Origin: Calliopum simillimum
Lineage: Eukaryota > Arthropoda > Insecta > Diptera > Lauxaniidae
DNA: 64,000 bases
Assembly: GCA_951812925.1 (NCBI GenBank)
Contig: OX638369.1
Span: 61,518,228-61,582,227 of the forward strand
Reading direction: 5' to 3'
Shown here: in pieces, positions 34,880 to 46,748 of the stretch
How positions within the stretch are numbered: position 1 is the stretch's first letter
How the letters are laid out: each line of letters opens with the position of its first letter
Notes under the pieces: model-generated
What the model saw: the letters and a program-made list of their open reading frames with translations, nothing else
What the model was told of the DNA's origin: nothing
The model's database searches: none
Position numbers and translations under genes: made by a program

Positions 34880-35348
34880 CCCAAGGGGAAAAGAAGTGCT
34901 TCTAAAACCCTTCTGAAGTGGATCTTTTTCACCAATAAGCGCTTCCGCTAGGATGTAAGCGCGCTTAAGCTTTCCTTAGCCTTACTTCAAAAGACCTTTT
35001 GAAGCGTTTATTTGTAATGCTGCGGTAAGCGTTTTTTTAATAAAATGAAAAAGAAAAAAAAAAAAAAAAACAAACTGTCAGCCATAGGATTTCAATCCAC
35101 GACCGTCCGTGTGATAGAAACACATTATATTTACTTATATTTACCAAAAAATATTTACTTATATTTACAAAAAACGGCAGGTGGCACTCGGGGAGTGGCC
35201 GATGATATTGGAAGCTAATGCTTATTATAAGCTAATATAATAAGCTAAAACTTATTATAGTTAAAACTTATAATAAATTGATATTTTAAAATTTGTTTAT
35301 TATTAAGTAAGAGGTAAAATGTTGAACTGGAGTATTAAAAAAATAAGT

Positions 35349-35380
<32 letters not shown>

Positions 35381-35452
35381 ACCCGCGCGAGCTGGCGCGC
35401 GGACATAAGAGATATCTATATATATGAGCGCCCCTCTTACGTTCGAAAAATA

Positions 35453-35487
<35 letters not shown>

Positions 35488-35780
35488 ATGAGCTGGTGCG
35501 CGCAATGTTTATAAACATATATATATGTATACATACATATATACTGTATACTGTACTTTGTATACAGTACGTCTCTATTTTTATATGTGTGACGCATTTT
35601 CGTTGCAAACATCCGTTACACTTTTTCGTTGCATGTTTTCGCTGTTCAGACTCTGCCTCTCAAAACGTCCGATAAGGAAGCATTAGCTTCCAAAAATCAT
35701 TGTTTAAGTGCTCATAAATTTCTACGGAGATAAGCGCTTTTGATGGGCTTGGTTCAGAAGCGCTTGAAACTTTTCCTCTT
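34880..35780 (-). mobile_element. composite MITE, CCCAAGGGG ends, with GA arrays
   Basis: Left end CCCAAGGGGAAAAGAAGTGC; right end AAACTTTTCCTCTTGG. The left half keeps the AAGCGCTT arm, the GCTGCGGTAAGCG block, the A run and a diverged box B-like GGATTTCAATCCACGACC (35087). The right half is different from other copies: it holds two GA arrays and a TATACAGTA palindrome region, suggesting replacement of the usual interior. Confidence 0.7.
35346..35488 (+). repeat. two (GA)n microsatellites
   Basis: GA arrays at about 35351-35381 and 35454-35487 separated by a 70-base spacer with GCGCGAGCTGGCGCGCG. Both are followed by a GAGC(T/A)-type GC-rich phrase (ACCCGCGCGAGCTGG, GCATGAGCTGGTGCGCG) and preceded by AAAATAAGTGAGA, so the pair looks like a ~105-bp duplication. 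Confidence 0.85.
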
Positions 35781-36213
35781 GGATACCAACCAGCACATTC
35801 TATATGTATATTAGGGTGGCCGTTATAGACCTGTTTTCGAATTTCAGTGATAGATAGTGGAGGTCAATCGGTTTCAATGTCGTACAAATTTATTACTGAT
35901 TTTTAAGATCTTTATATTGAGTTTCTACTGTAGAGCACTGATTGGCCCCGTCTATTAGTTAAAATTGCGATCATGGCGAAACGGATAAAGCCATATGGAT
36001 AAATTTGTTATAGATAAAAATTGGGCTTGGCAATAAAAATGGGCGTGATCGGTCAATATTCACGCCTACTTTCCATATAAAAGTTTTAAAATATTGCACG
36101 CCCATTTTTAGTCTCAATCAGACCACAATTTTACGCAGATAGCTTTATCCGTTTCGCTTCAATCATAATCTCAACAAAAAAAACACGTTTATTTTGCGAA
36201 AATGGTTCCAAAT

Positions 36214-36851
36214 TTAATCTTCAAAGTACTTCCCCTCGCTAGCTACACATCTTTCCCATCTTTCAGGCAATTTATGGATTCCTCGCCAAAAAAATTTTTC
36301 GTTTTTTGAGGCTATCCATTCATCGAGCCATTTTTGCACTTCCTCGTAAGAATTGAAGTGCGAATCGTTGAGTGCGTGTCCCATCGATGAAAACAAATAG
36401 TAATCGGACGGCGCCAAGTCCGGTGAGTACGGCGGGTGGGGCAGGGGCTCCCAGTTGTACGATGCGTTGTCATCTTGGAATACAATTTTGTCATGGCGAA
36501 GTTGAAATTCGGGCCTCTTCTGACGTATAGCACGGTTCAAAGCGATCAATTGTTGATGGTAGCGTGCGCCAGTAACTGTTTCACCTGGTTTTAGTAGCTC
36601 ATACCAAATAACACCACGCTGATCCCAGAAAATACACAGCATTGTCTTTCGGCCGAAGCGATTTGGTCTTGGCGTTGATTTGGGCGTTGGCCGGGGCTCA
36701 AATATGATTTTTTTCGTTTGGGATTGTTGAAATAAATCCACTTTTCATCGCCAGTGATGATTCAATGGAGAAAACCTTTTCTTTTCTTTAAATGGAAACA
36801 GAAAATCAATGCTTCCCGCAAATGAGAGTTTTCAGGCACAAAATTCGACAT
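36214..36851 (-). pseudogene. mariner transposase, internally deleted
   Basis: Minus strand. It opens MSNFVPENSHLREALIFCFH at 36851, jumps directly to RKGFLH, then ITGDEKWIYFNNPKRKK with the first catalytic D. A frameshift leads into PRPNRFGRKTMLCIFWDQRG, then VFQDDNAS with the second D, then HPPYSPDLAPSDYYLF with the third D, and ends with YFED at 36214. Only 21 residues separate the second and third D where mariners have 34, so about 13 are deleted in frame. An in-frame TGA follows RKGFLH. The N-terminal helix-turn-helix region is almost wholly deleted, leaving roughly 210 codons of ~345. The FVPEN...HLRE start and motifs place it in mariner proper. It cannot make active enzyme. Confidence 0.9.
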
Positions 36852-37022
36852 ATTTACGAGCGGAAAAAATGCGTTGTTGTATGAAACTTGACAAATTGTG
36901 AACTGAATATTGTTGACAGATGACAGAATGAACAATTAAGACATTTGGTACGGTTCGGAAGCTCATACATATACGGCTATCGACCGCTAGATGTCATTAC
37001 CGGTTTCATATTTGTACACTAG

Positions 37023-37678
37023 TATATAGGCATATCCGAAAATAACCCAGGTTTTGAGAAATTTTTTTTTTTTTTCATATTCTAAATATAACCAAATGTG
37101 GTAGAATATATTCCTAGACTTATAATATGTAATTCACAATTGGTGAACAAGAAAATATTGACATGTGGGGTTGCCAGGAGCTCGTTTTATCTGAAAATTT
37201 CGGAAAAATCGACATTTCCGATAATATACGGGAGAGCACACATTTCAAACATATTAGCTATGTTACGGGGCATCTTTCCGAATATTCTCAAGTAAAATCG
37301 TTTGTGGCACACGGTGAGGGAAAGGGATAAAAAGTCTAAATCGCTCATTACGGCCACATAGCAGGTCCTAAAATTCTGAAAAAATTCAAGCAAATTCCTT
37401 GATAAAAAATAAATCGACTTTGCTCATGATTTTTTTTTTTATGTAATGCCCCATGCAGAGTAAAAAACGAAAAACGCAAAATTTTCAGGTAAAACGACCT
37501 GCTGACAGCCTCTTCATGCCGATATTTTCTTGTTCACCTTTTGGGAATTTTATTTTACACGTCTTTGAATATATTCCACCACTTTTGGTTATAGAATATG
37601 ATAAAAAAAAAAAAAACAAATTTTCCTGAAAACCTGGGTCATAAAGGGAAGATTGTTTACGGATATGACCATATACCA
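37023..37678. mobile_element. 0.65-kb foldback
   Basis: Left arm from 37030 (GCATATCCGAAAATAACCCA, GGTTTTGAG, GTGGTAGAATATATTCCTAG) is inversely similar to the right arm ending 37678 (TATATTCCACCAC, AAAACCTGGGTCATA, CGGATATGACC). A solo arm lies at 16905-17095. The frames 37098-37393 are chance. Confidence 0.65.
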
Positions 37679-37916
37679 TAGGACCCCATAGGGCCAGTAG
37701 GAGCTCAACATAAAGAACAGAAAAAATCAGAAAAATTGTTTTAATACATTTGAAGCCGATTGGCCACCACCATCCATCATTGAAAAAACGCCACCCTAAC
37801 AAAGAAATAGAATGTTCTGTTTGGTATTGTATATGGAAATAAGTTACAGTGCCAGCATGAAATTATTAGGCCTTAATTGGTAAAATTTTTGATCTTGCAC
37901 ATAACGGCCACGCTAA

Positions 37917-39471
37917 TGTAAATACATATACGTACATGTATATGTGTTTAGACACTGCCATAATTTATTTTTCCTGCTTTTAAATAAATCACCCCGTGTC
38001 AAATTAAACCACTTTTAATTTATGTCTCCGGGGGAATCAATCCGAAAGGTAAACGAGGGTACATTTTAAATGTTTCCCCATTACCTAAGTGTTGTCTCAA
38101 GTATTTGCTCGTCCGGACTCCGGACAATGAATGAAACAACACAGCATGAGGTTGAAAATAAAAATAAATCTTAACGTTATGTGGGAATAAGTAAGAATTT
38201 AACGCTTTGAACTCAACTGCAAAGCATCATCGTCATCATTCTCATCATCACTTGATGTTAAATATTAACAAGATTTCAACATCGTTTTTGTGTGAATACC
38301 CCTACGGTTACTTCATCCCGTAAGCAGTACATGCAGCAAGCAAATACCATGTGAATAAACGAGCGGTCATTGTGTTACGGACTCAGTAACGAATTTTAGA
38401 ACTTAATTAAAGTCATTTTCAGTTTAATTAGTAAACATTTTCAAAAATAAGAAAATTCAACAAAAACTGAAATGGAACAATGAATGAAGCAACAAACAAT
38501 ACAAATAAAACAAAAGTTTACACTTAAAGTTTTGCAACATGTTGTTGTTATTGCTAAAGTTGTTGTTATTATTGCTGTTGTTGTTGTTGTTAATTTGTAT
38601 CGCAATTTGATAATTTGAAAAAGTTTTGTTGCTTTTATTGTTATTGTTGTTGTAAAGGACATCGACATAAATCTTGTCTCCTTGACCCAGTTGCCACAGA
38701 AATGCGTCCTGTGTGGCCCGCTTGGAATTATTTTTATTTTTTTTTAAGTCTCCTCCCACGCCACCGCGTATTCTGTTCGGAATTTAATTTTAAAGTTTTC
38801 CAGCGTTTTTAATTTTTTTGGTTGATCCATCAGACTGCCTGCTGTAGGTTTTTTCATTTTGTTACGTTTTCCTTGAAAAAGTTAATGAATAAAGTTTTGT
38901 TCAAAAAAGAAATTTGTTACATTTACTTTTCATTTCGCAAGATAAACAACAATCATGCTACATACTTTGATTCTAATTAAATGGACCAAGTTTTCCAATG
39001 TTAAAATATCATTTAGCGAAACTATTGTGGGTTCATATTCTGACAAAAGTCCAATGTTTTGACTTAAGAGCATGCCAAGTGGTTAGCACTTAATCATTGG
39101 TTGTACACTTGGTATTCCTTACCTTACAACTTTTTACTTCCAGCCGAATTATGTTATTGCAAGGGCCAATACTTGAACCCAAATAAGCAGAATATTTTCC
39201 ATTTAAAATATAAAAAACACTTTCATGTTTTTATGTTTTTCTAAAATCCTCACAAAAGTTCATACAAAAATATGTCGTCGTCAGAATTAAATCAGCAAAG
39301 GATGCAGAAAATAGTAATTTCAAATCTGAAGGAATTTTTAAAAAAATTGTTAACCAAACTGTTGCGTGCAAAAACGCCCTAAGTCGAAGAATGGCATTTC
39401 GAAATAATTCAATTTAAAATTTCTAAATTATGTACAAAGAACAAGCCATCATTTAAGCTTTGTAAAATAAC
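37917..39471. other. non-coding DNA, probably old single-copy sequence
   Basis: Has GTT/TTG runs at 38540-38660 and CATCATCGTCATCATTCTCA at 38225, both typical of fly non-coding DNA. The Asn- and Thr-rich frames here are translations of these runs. No gene supported. Confidence 0.4.
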
Positions 39472-39640
39472 ATGGAGACCGATCCCTGCTTGCCGACGTT
39501 TTGTTTTTTATTCATAGCTATTTTATGTGACGCAATTCGATATCTTTCAGTCTCCAATTTTCAAGTTTTCAAAATGATAAATTTGCCGAATGAGAACAAT
39601 AACACTGTACTAGTTTTTGTGACCCTTTTTTTTGGTCTAG
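39472..39640 (+). repeat. dispersed repeat, partner at 2028-2200
   Basis: ATGGAGACCGATCCCTGCTT and TTTTTTATTCATAGCTATTT match 2028 onward. The open frame 39472-39795 runs through it without recognisable similarity. Confidence 0.45.
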
Positions 39641-39952
39641 TGGCAGATAGGTCATTCTTACCTAATTCGGGTACGGGAAATTCAGTGGTGCTAACCGTTT
39701 TGCTGGATTTGTTCATCACCTCATACAAAAAGTTCAAATCAAAATTTAGTCTAGAAAGAGGTGTTTTTCATGAAGAATCTCTTAGTAACTTCTGATAAAC
39801 CAATGGTTTTTCATCAAAAGTATATTTCCACTTCATGGTGAAATAATGGGCATTCGAATTGCTAAATTTTTAATCAGTTTATTGGATATTTTTGTACTTT
39901 AACGTGAATTTCTTCCGAATTTTCTTAAAATTTTATTTTTTGTTTAGTCATT

Positions 39953-40250
39953 TGTGGGTTTATTCACTAAATCTAGAATAGAACTGTCATTTGTCTTATG
40001 ATCTTGTTCTACAAAGGCTTGAAAGTTTTACAATAAAATATTGTCATTGGTAAGAATGATAAAATTTTAAGTTTTTCGGTCCGGAAATAGCCTTTGTATG
40101 TCATTGCGAGATATCCTTTTATTAAAGGCTTATAACTTGGGATGAAGCGATCCAATTGAAAAAAAAATAGTTGAAGTACGGCTGAGGGCAATTTTTGCTA
40201 TCCGTAATCATTAACGAAAATTAAATTTACTATTTGCTGTTTTTGTTATA
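39953..40250 (+). repeat. split foldback arm, left piece
   Basis: Collinear with 41112-41410 (TTCACTAAATCTAG(A/C)ATAGAACTGTCATTT, TTGTATGT(C/T)AT(T/C)G, CTTATAACT(T/C)G). It stops at the TA-type element and continues at 42360-42450, so that element inserted into a pre-existing arm. Confidence 0.7.
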
Positions 40251-40252
40251 TA

Positions 40253-42357
40253 TGGGTGATTCTCAGATAACTGTGCTTTTTCGAGTTGCAAAATTGGCAG
40301 ATAATTTTTTTGGATTTTTGCAAGTTTCTTCATGCTATCTTGTGTAAACACACTCTAAAAACTCACCTTTAAAGTAGATCAACTACAAGTATGAATTTAA
40401 GGCTTTGAGGTCGAAATTAAGAAATTTTGCTGCCACGTTTGTGACTAAATTGCCACGTTTGTGACATTTTAGCCACAGTATGGAAAAATTATGGTTTTGA
40501 AGCGTTTTGATGAGAGATATATTGCATATAATGACAAATTTACACTTCAAGGCTAATTTTGCAACAGTGCCATGTCTCCAGTGGTCCATTTTTTTTAAAC
40601 CCTATCGCCCTAAAGATCACCAATGGTTTCCTGTTCTCTGATTTTATAGCCGTTTATGGTGTGTTAGGATCTCCTAATTACGAATCTGATCTTGATTTTT
40701 TTCGATTACATCAGTATCCTTAGTTATCCTTGCTCAAAAGTGAAAAAATCATAGTTTTGACATCTACTTAATAAAAACAGCAACAAGTAAAATTAATTTT
40801 TGTCAATGGATTCAGACAGCCGAATTTATTATCAACAAGACATAATTTACCGTTTTTCAATTGGATTCATAGTTTCCGAGTTATAAGCCTTTAAAAAAAG
40901 GATACCTCTCAATAACACACAAAGGATTTTCTGAACCGAAAAATTAACAAAAATGGTAAGTTTTATTATTTTTATCAAAAATATAATTTATCACAAAAAT
41001 TTTAAGCCCTTTCAGACTAAAATCGGAAGAAAAAATTTGGCTCTATTGTAGATTTAGTGAATAAACAGATGAAATTTTGATTCTGTTAATTTGCAAAGCA
41101 ATAGTTTAGTAGGGTCATTCACTAAATCTAGCATAGAACTGTCATTTTTCATGCGATTATAGTCTGCAAGGTCTCGAAAATTTTTTAATTAAATATGTTA
41201 TTGATAAAAGTAATAAAACTTGATTTTTTGTAACTTTTGGGTCTCGAAAAATCTTTTGTATGTTATCGAAAGATGTCCTTATTTTAAACGCTTATAACTC
41301 GAAAGCTGGGAATGCAATTGAAAAACGGTAAATTATGTCTTGTTGACAATAAATTTGGCTGTCTGAACCCATTGACAAAAATAAATTTTAATTGTTGTTG
41401 TTTTTGTTCTAGAGCTTTAAGTAGATGTCAAAACAGTGATTTTTCACTTTTGAGCAAGGATAACTCAGGATTCTGATGGTGTAGAAAAATTTTTGTATTA
41501 AAAACATAATTAATAGCCTTCAACTTAACATCTGTATACTCAAACTTTATATCGAAATATGTTTTTTGCAGACAGATAAAAAGTGCCACGTTTGTGACAT
41601 TTTTGATACGCCACGTTTGTGACATTTTTGTAGTTTATCGCTCATTGTAAAGCACGCTTTTGAGTTCAAGATTTTTCCGAAAGAATTTGGGGTCATGTAT
41701 GCAAATCCTACAAAAAAATTATTTCATGCATAAAATAAAATGTACTACCTGGAAGTGCCGAGTGCCACGTTTGTGACCATAATTTTTTAAAAAAACTGCT
41801 TTTGTTTATAAATTGCCCTATAAAACGCAAACAGATTTCTTTTTGTACTCGTCTTGACATGATGACCTTTGGGTGATGGATAGTGATCAGAACTAATGCA
41901 TATGTATTGCAATCTATTGACTGAAACAGTAGAACCATGCAGTAGTAGCATAGTGCTTACAAGAAATTTTTTTTTTCCAAAACTAGGGGACAGTTTTCAA
42001 TTCGAAATTGTGCCCTCTAAAAATTATTTAAAACTGCAGATGAGCTCAGAATATTGTAGCCTTAAGTATTTACTTAATATGTGTAGTAACTTGTTTTCTG
42101 TTCTATTTCCGTTTTTTGGTCGTTTTTCATCGTTTTGTGTATAAAAAGTAGGGGTAGGACATGCCACGTTTGTGACATTTGGGGTATATTTGCAAACTTT
42201 CAAAGAAGACCAATAAATATTTGGTGGTAAAATTGATACGCTCTATTAGAAAAACATAGTTTCTAACTTATAGCGTAATTTTTTGTGAAAAAAAAGCCTA
42301 CTGTATAGGTGAAATCGCCAGAGGACACAAAAAGTACAGTTATCTGAGAATCACCCA
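40253..42357. mobile_element. TA-flanked element with repeated word GCCACGTTTGTGAC
   Basis: TGGGTGATTCTCAGATAACT from 40253 is mirrored to 42357 (28 of 29 bases overall), with TA at 40251-40252 and 42358-42359. GCCACGTTTGTGAC(A/C/T) occurs at about 40432, 40451, 41584, 41610, 41764 and 42162, all in the same orientation. A foldback (40695-41490) is inserted inside; without it the element is about 1.3 kb. The short minus-strand frames here only translate the repeated word as VTNVA. Confidence 0.8.
40695..41490. mobile_element. 0.8-kb foldback nested in the TA-type element
   Basis: Left arm 40695-41075 and right arm 41112-41490 are inverted copies: AGTTATCCTTGCTCAAAAGT, TTTTGACATCTACTT, ACATAATTTACCGTTTTTCA, GATTTAGTGAAT. 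Contains no protein. The same sequence lies, as a single arm, on both sides of the host element. Confidence 0.75.
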
Positions 42358-42359
42358 TA

Positions 42360-42450
42360 TGTAGTTTTTAGTAGACCACAAAACAATGATTTAATCACTT
42401 TTGTTCAAGGATAATTCAGGATCCTGACGTGATAGAAAAAAAAACCATGA
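42360..42450 (+). repeat. split foldback arm, right piece
   Basis: Continues 39953-40250 after the TA-type insertion: ATCACTTTTGTTCAAGGATA then ATTCAGGATCCTGA, matching 41440-41480. Confidence 0.7.
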
Positions 42451-42639
42451 TCATATTTCAAAACCATGTTAAGGCTGGACCGGGGTATGGGCTTAAAAAC
42501 ATGGACCACCGCTTTTCCTCACAACGCTAAGTACCGGAAAACTTAGAAAAAGCCTTTGAATATCGGAAAAAATTGAAAAAAAGTCGAAAAATATTGCATG
42601 GTATTGCTAGTGGACCCTTTACATAAAATTTTATGCGTT

Positions 42640-43445
42640 ATCTTACTACGAAGTACCAACGTTTTGTTCGCGGTGCCATGCCTCACAAGAAGCTTATACA
42701 GTTGTATCTCATAATGACGATTGCCTTTGAAAGAAATATCGTCCACGCTTTTGTCAGAATCTATGACAAATTTCTATTATTATGAGGTATCAACGTTTTT
42801 TGGGCGGTGCCACGCCCTTTGAGAAGTTTCTAAAACATATTGACATACTTTCTATTGTATTATTTATAGAAGCAGTACCTATTTCCCAAGTTTTTGACAA
42901 AATCGTGAAAACCATTTACGAGCAATTTTAAATCAAATTTTTGAGTTGCTTAAAGTGGTCGTGGCTTTTATCAAATACCGCCAAATTTTCGTAATGCTTA
43001 TGGTATTGATGATCGGAACCCACTTACAAAATTTCATCAAAATAAGTTGTACCATTTGTGAGAACTAATATTTAACGTGTTTTAATTGTTTGGGAGGTTC
43101 TACGCCCACCAGCGGTATTTCGCCCACTTTCAGTTCAGATGTGCATAATGCCAAGTAGACTTCCTACAGTTAATTTCAGAAAGATTGCTTCAATAGTTTT
43201 CTTTTGATAGCTAATTATATTTTGTAGGCGGTACCACGCCCATCAACGAGTTTTCCCAATATAATGGCATATCACATATTAATCCTTGATTCCAGGGGTA
43301 ACATCTCCTAAGTTTTCATCAAAAATGTTGGAGTCGTTTTCGAGAAATATTGAAACAAAATTTTCAATGGTTAAAAAGTGGGCGTGGCTGCTCTGCGATG
43401 TTGTGACAACCAGTAGCCGCCTACCGAATTTCATATAAGATATAG
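42640..43445 (+). repeat. dispersed repeat family B
   Basis: Cores near 42662 (GGTGCCATGCC), 42802 (GGTGCCACGCCC), 43091 (TGGGAGGTTCTACGCCCACC), 43227 (GGTACCACGCCC) and 43379 (GTGGGCGTGGC), spaced about 135-150 bases where regular. From 42950 it is collinear with 2575-3110. The five cores make this the most complete family B copy. Confidence 0.7.
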
Positions 43446-43550
43446 CGTCTGGCCAGATTCGGATTCAGCGTGGAAAAGTTTATCGAAAACGACTATTTTC
43501 GTTTCGAATTGTTAAATTTTTCAAAAACCATTTTTCGACGAAAAAGCAAC

Positions 43551-44179
43551 CCGACTAGAAAAAAGTTCAGGTTGAGATCCAATTCGGATCAGGCTTGCCT
43601 GAAGAATGATCAGGAACAAGTCAGGATTTCTGAGCCGACAATGACGAATAAACGTTACACCTCATATGAAACGGACCTCATCCGTTTGAGCGGATACGAT
43701 CCGGATCCCATAAAGTTTTCAGGAACGGATCAGGATATTTCAGTTCCTCATCAGAAAAGTAATATCTTTATTGAGGATCGGATCATACCCTTATAAATTA
43801 ATTTTAATTTCGTCCGGTCACAAAACGCTTTCCTAAAACATTTTGTAGCTTTGATTAATATGTTTGATTTTTCATATGCATTTGCTATGATGTACGTATA
43901 AAAATGATAACCACCTTAAATGTGTTTGTGAAAATTTTCTGAGGTCGTTTTGATATGACATATGTATTAGTTACAAAAGGACTAGGTTAGATGAATTAAA
44001 TTCCTTACTGCGATTTAGTTCTGAGGATTTGATGCGATACTGATTTAAACAACGGACTAGGACCGCATTAAGATTTTTGGTATCAGATTTTGATGAGGAA
44101 ATAATCAGATGGCCGTATTAAAGAATACCTGATCTGGATCTGATCCTAATCCGGAATTCCTGAACTAATTTCTTGTCGG
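43551..44179. mobile_element. 629-bp MITE rich in GGATC words
   Basis: Left end CCGACTAGAAAAAAGTTCAG and right end CTGAACTAATTTCTTGTCGG are inverted repeats with four mismatches in 21. Subterminal GGATCAGG, CCGGATCC and TCTGATCC words repeat in both halves. The 108-codon frame 43470-43796 overlaps this end and has no known similarity; I do not call it a gene. Confidence 0.65.
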
Positions 44180-44500
44180 AAATATATTATAACTCAATTT
44201 CACAAAAAATGTCAGTTAGAACCCTGTTTGTATTTGAATTTCCTTTTTTTTTATTGTATTTTAAAGTACTACAATCGAAACTTCAACGTTATTTTCGGCG
44301 GCTCGATGTTGACTTTTGACTCATGGTTTCTTGGGCAAATTTTGTTGTTATACTCTTCGCCGCAAACAAATTTGATCCGGCCTATTGTTAACTTACAGTT
44401 ATCAATAGAAAATTTGCTATCTTTTTTTTATTTTTCAGAGAGATGAAAATACGAAGCATAAATAAAAGCGAAAAAAAACATATCTTTAGCATATTTATTC
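44180..44500. other. spacer
   Basis: AT-rich, a 72-codon frame (44228-44446) without recognisable similarity. Confidence 0.3.
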
Positions 44501-44501
44501 T

Positions 44502-45088
44502 TATAGTACGAGATCCGGCAGTAAAAAAATGTATCGATCGAGTTTTTAGTTAAAATCTAGTTTTTACTTATATTTAGGAATGGCGGAATATATTTTTGCT
44601 GGGTTGCCTCCTGAAATGTTGCCGCAAGTATTATCAAATTGCGATAACTTATGAACTGTGAGTCGGACGAGAAAAAGTGTCCAGATCTTTTTTATGGAGA
44701 GTCATATGCTCTACAAGTAATTTTTATTATATGTAAAAAAAAATTTACCGTTTAGGAGTTATTTATTAAAAACGGATTTTTTTTACGTTTATTGTTTGTT
44801 GAGTAAAAAAATCGGTTTTTAATAAATAATTCTTAAACGGTTAATTTTTTTTAACATATAATGAAAATTACATGTAGAGCACATGACTCTTCATAAAAAA
44901 GATTTTGACACTTTTCCCCGGGAGTCTCACGGTTCATAAGTTATCGCAAATTGATAGTACTTGCGGCCACATTTCGAGAGGCAACCCAGCAAAAATATAT
45001 TCCCCCATTCTTAAATATATGTAAAAACTTGATTTTAACTAAAAACTCGATCGATACCTTTTTCTACTGCTGGATCTTAGACTATTAA
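44502..45088. mobile_element. 0.59-kb foldback, AGATCC(G/A)GCAGTA ends
   Basis: Arms 44502-44790 and 44812-45088 are inverted copies: GAGATCCGGCAGTA, ATCGATCGAG, ATATATTTTTGCTGGGTTGC, AACTTATGAACTGTGAG, TAAATTTTTTTT-rich centre. A single arm is present at 23795-24102. Confidence 0.8.
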
Positions 45089-45128
45089 GTTTAGAGCACA
45101 TTTATATCCAACAAAGTCTTGTCCGATT

Positions 45129-46033
45129 ACACTAGTTTACAAGTGAATTAATTTTTTCTGTGATCTGAGTGCCACTGCCAAATTCTTATGTAAAATGACT
45201 AAAATGCGAAAATATTTTTTTTTTTTTCTACGGATAAGTTTTCGAGAAATCCCCCCTTTTCTGTTTTTAAAGGAGGGGAAAAAGATGATCTCATATAATA
45301 GCAAATATCTCGTAAATTAGTATTCTGAAAATCATCGAAATTTGCTTGAAATTTGAAATTTGGTTTACTATAGATTGGCTATTTTTTTAAAAAGGTAATT
45401 TATTTGCCTTTCCAACGAGATCCTCAGATGAGGAATAGAATAAGACGTTCTCTTTACAGCTCAGTTGAAGTTAAGTGACACCTCGAATAATTGATTTTTT
45501 TTTTAGAATACGGCAACACTACACGAGCGAAAAAAATAAAAATATTTTTTTTTTACTAATGAATCGCAAAAAAAAATTTTCAAAATTGTAACCGTATGCA
45601 AGGAAAATTACAAAAATAGAGCAAAATTTTAATATTGGTATTTGGACTTTTGCTCAATGAAGTTTTTTTTTTTACCGAATTTTATTTCAAGAAAATATCC
45701 CAATTGAAAAACTTTTTTTTCGGTTTTTCAAAAGAAAAATCAAAATTTTTTGAAATGTTAATAAATAACGCTGAAACTTAAAAACTGATCGAAAAATAAT
45801 GTATGAGGCGTTTATGTACAATTTTATTACCTTTCGTTTGATGGCTTTACTAATTTACGAGATATCTGTAATTATATGTGATCATCTTTTCTCCCTCCTT
45901 TAAAAACAGGAAAGGGGGGATTTCCCGAAAACTTATCCGTAGAAAAAAAAAAATTATTTTCGCAATCAGGGAATCATTTTACATAAGAATTTTATAGTGG
46001 CAATCAGATCACATTTTTGCTGGAAACTAGTGT
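45129..46033. mobile_element. 0.9-kb foldback, ACACTAGTTT ends
   Basis: Left ACACTAGTTT (45129) matches right AAACTAGTGT (46033). Arms share TGTGATCTGA(G/T)TGCCACT, ATTCTTATGTAAAATGA, TACGGATAAGTTTTCG and GAAATCCCCCCTTT over about 200 bases, then TCGTAAATTAG. The middle ~450 bases is A/T-rich and less clearly paired. Confidence 0.75.
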
Positions 46034-46574
46034 TATGGAGCCACTGCAGATTTTAGATATTATTTAAATTTTTTGATTATCTGGCTTATGTTTTGAAATA
46101 AGATCATTAATTAAAACAATTGCCTCACATATGAGCTGTCCAGTTTCAAAACCAGGCATCTGCCAAAAAAACTAAAAATTGATTTCGAAATTTCACATTT
46201 AAATATAACAATACTCTTATTTCCATAACCAAACAAACGTTTAGACATAAGACTACTACTTTCACATTTTTTTTTTTTATATGGCCTCAAATTTTTTGAA
46301 AACTACGCCTTTTTCCATTTCCCAAAATTTCTGAAAAAAAAAATTGTCTGGTTTTGCAACTGAACAGCTTGGATAAAAGGCGATTATTTCTTTAGTTTAA
46401 CTTCTTGACTGACAAAAATATAATGATTTTCTGTGTTTTTTGGAATAAGCTCTAATAATAAATTTCTAAGCTTAGTCTTTATTAAGAATAAAATATGCGT
46501 TCAGCAGCTGCTGAACTATGGTCGTACCCGGGTACCCATTTTGCCAGTTAAAATACCTTTCATTTTATTAATTT
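46034..46574. other. non-coding DNA
   Basis: Nothing recognised. Confidence 0.3.
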
Positions 46575-46599
46575 TACACAGAGCGAAGAAAAAAGCATA

Positions 46600-46745
46600 A
46601 CTGGCGTTGCTAAATGAGTTTCTACCACGTTCGTGAGTGACTTAACTTCGTTTAGGTGCTAATTTGGACGCCCCAAAGTCATATCTGTATGGTGCGTTGC
46701 TTAATCTCTCACAAACGTGGTTGAAACTTATTTAGCAATGCTGGT
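46600..46745. repeat. imperfect hairpin, TTGCTAAAT(G/A)AGTTTC arms
   Basis: GCGTTGCTAAATGAGTTTCT and CCACGTTCGTGAG (46602-46635) are mirrored by CTCACAAACGTGGTTGAAAC and TTATTTAGCAATGC (46705-46745). Related words recur at 47860-47930 beyond the Transib-like element, so this may be the left part of a larger element running to about 47957 whose ends read CACAGAG...CTCTGTG. Confidence 0.55.
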
Positions 46746-46748
46746 TGC

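Larger units (their letters stand above)
35811..37916. mobile_element. 2.1-kb inverted-repeat unit enclosing mariner and foldback
   Basis: TTAGGGTGGCCGTTAT at 35811-35826 is mirrored at 37901-37916 with one mismatch. Inside are the mariner remnant and a foldback. The end type (TTAGGGTGGCC) and lack of a clean duplication leave the class open; 16-base matches at this distance could also come from two separate fragments. Confidence 0.4.

Noticed and set aside
35286..35612. Frames with long SLSLSL runs
   Set aside because: Translations of (GA)n microsatellites.
35811..37916. Treating the TTAGGGTGGCC pair as the true ends of the mariner
   Set aside because: Mariner ends lie close to the coding region and TA-flanked; this pair is 400-1000 bases away and encloses another foldback.
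38441..38759. Asn-, Thr- or Ile-rich frames
   Set aside because: Translations of a GTT/ATT triplet tract; no flanking coding signal.
39472..39795. 107-codon frame with hydrophobic start, possible membrane protein
   Set aside because: Its first half is a dispersed repeat shared with 2028-2200 and no similarity or splice context supports it.
43470..43796. 108-codon frame with charged composition
   Set aside because: It straddles the left end of a MITE and consists of its GGATC-rich words; no protein family recognised.
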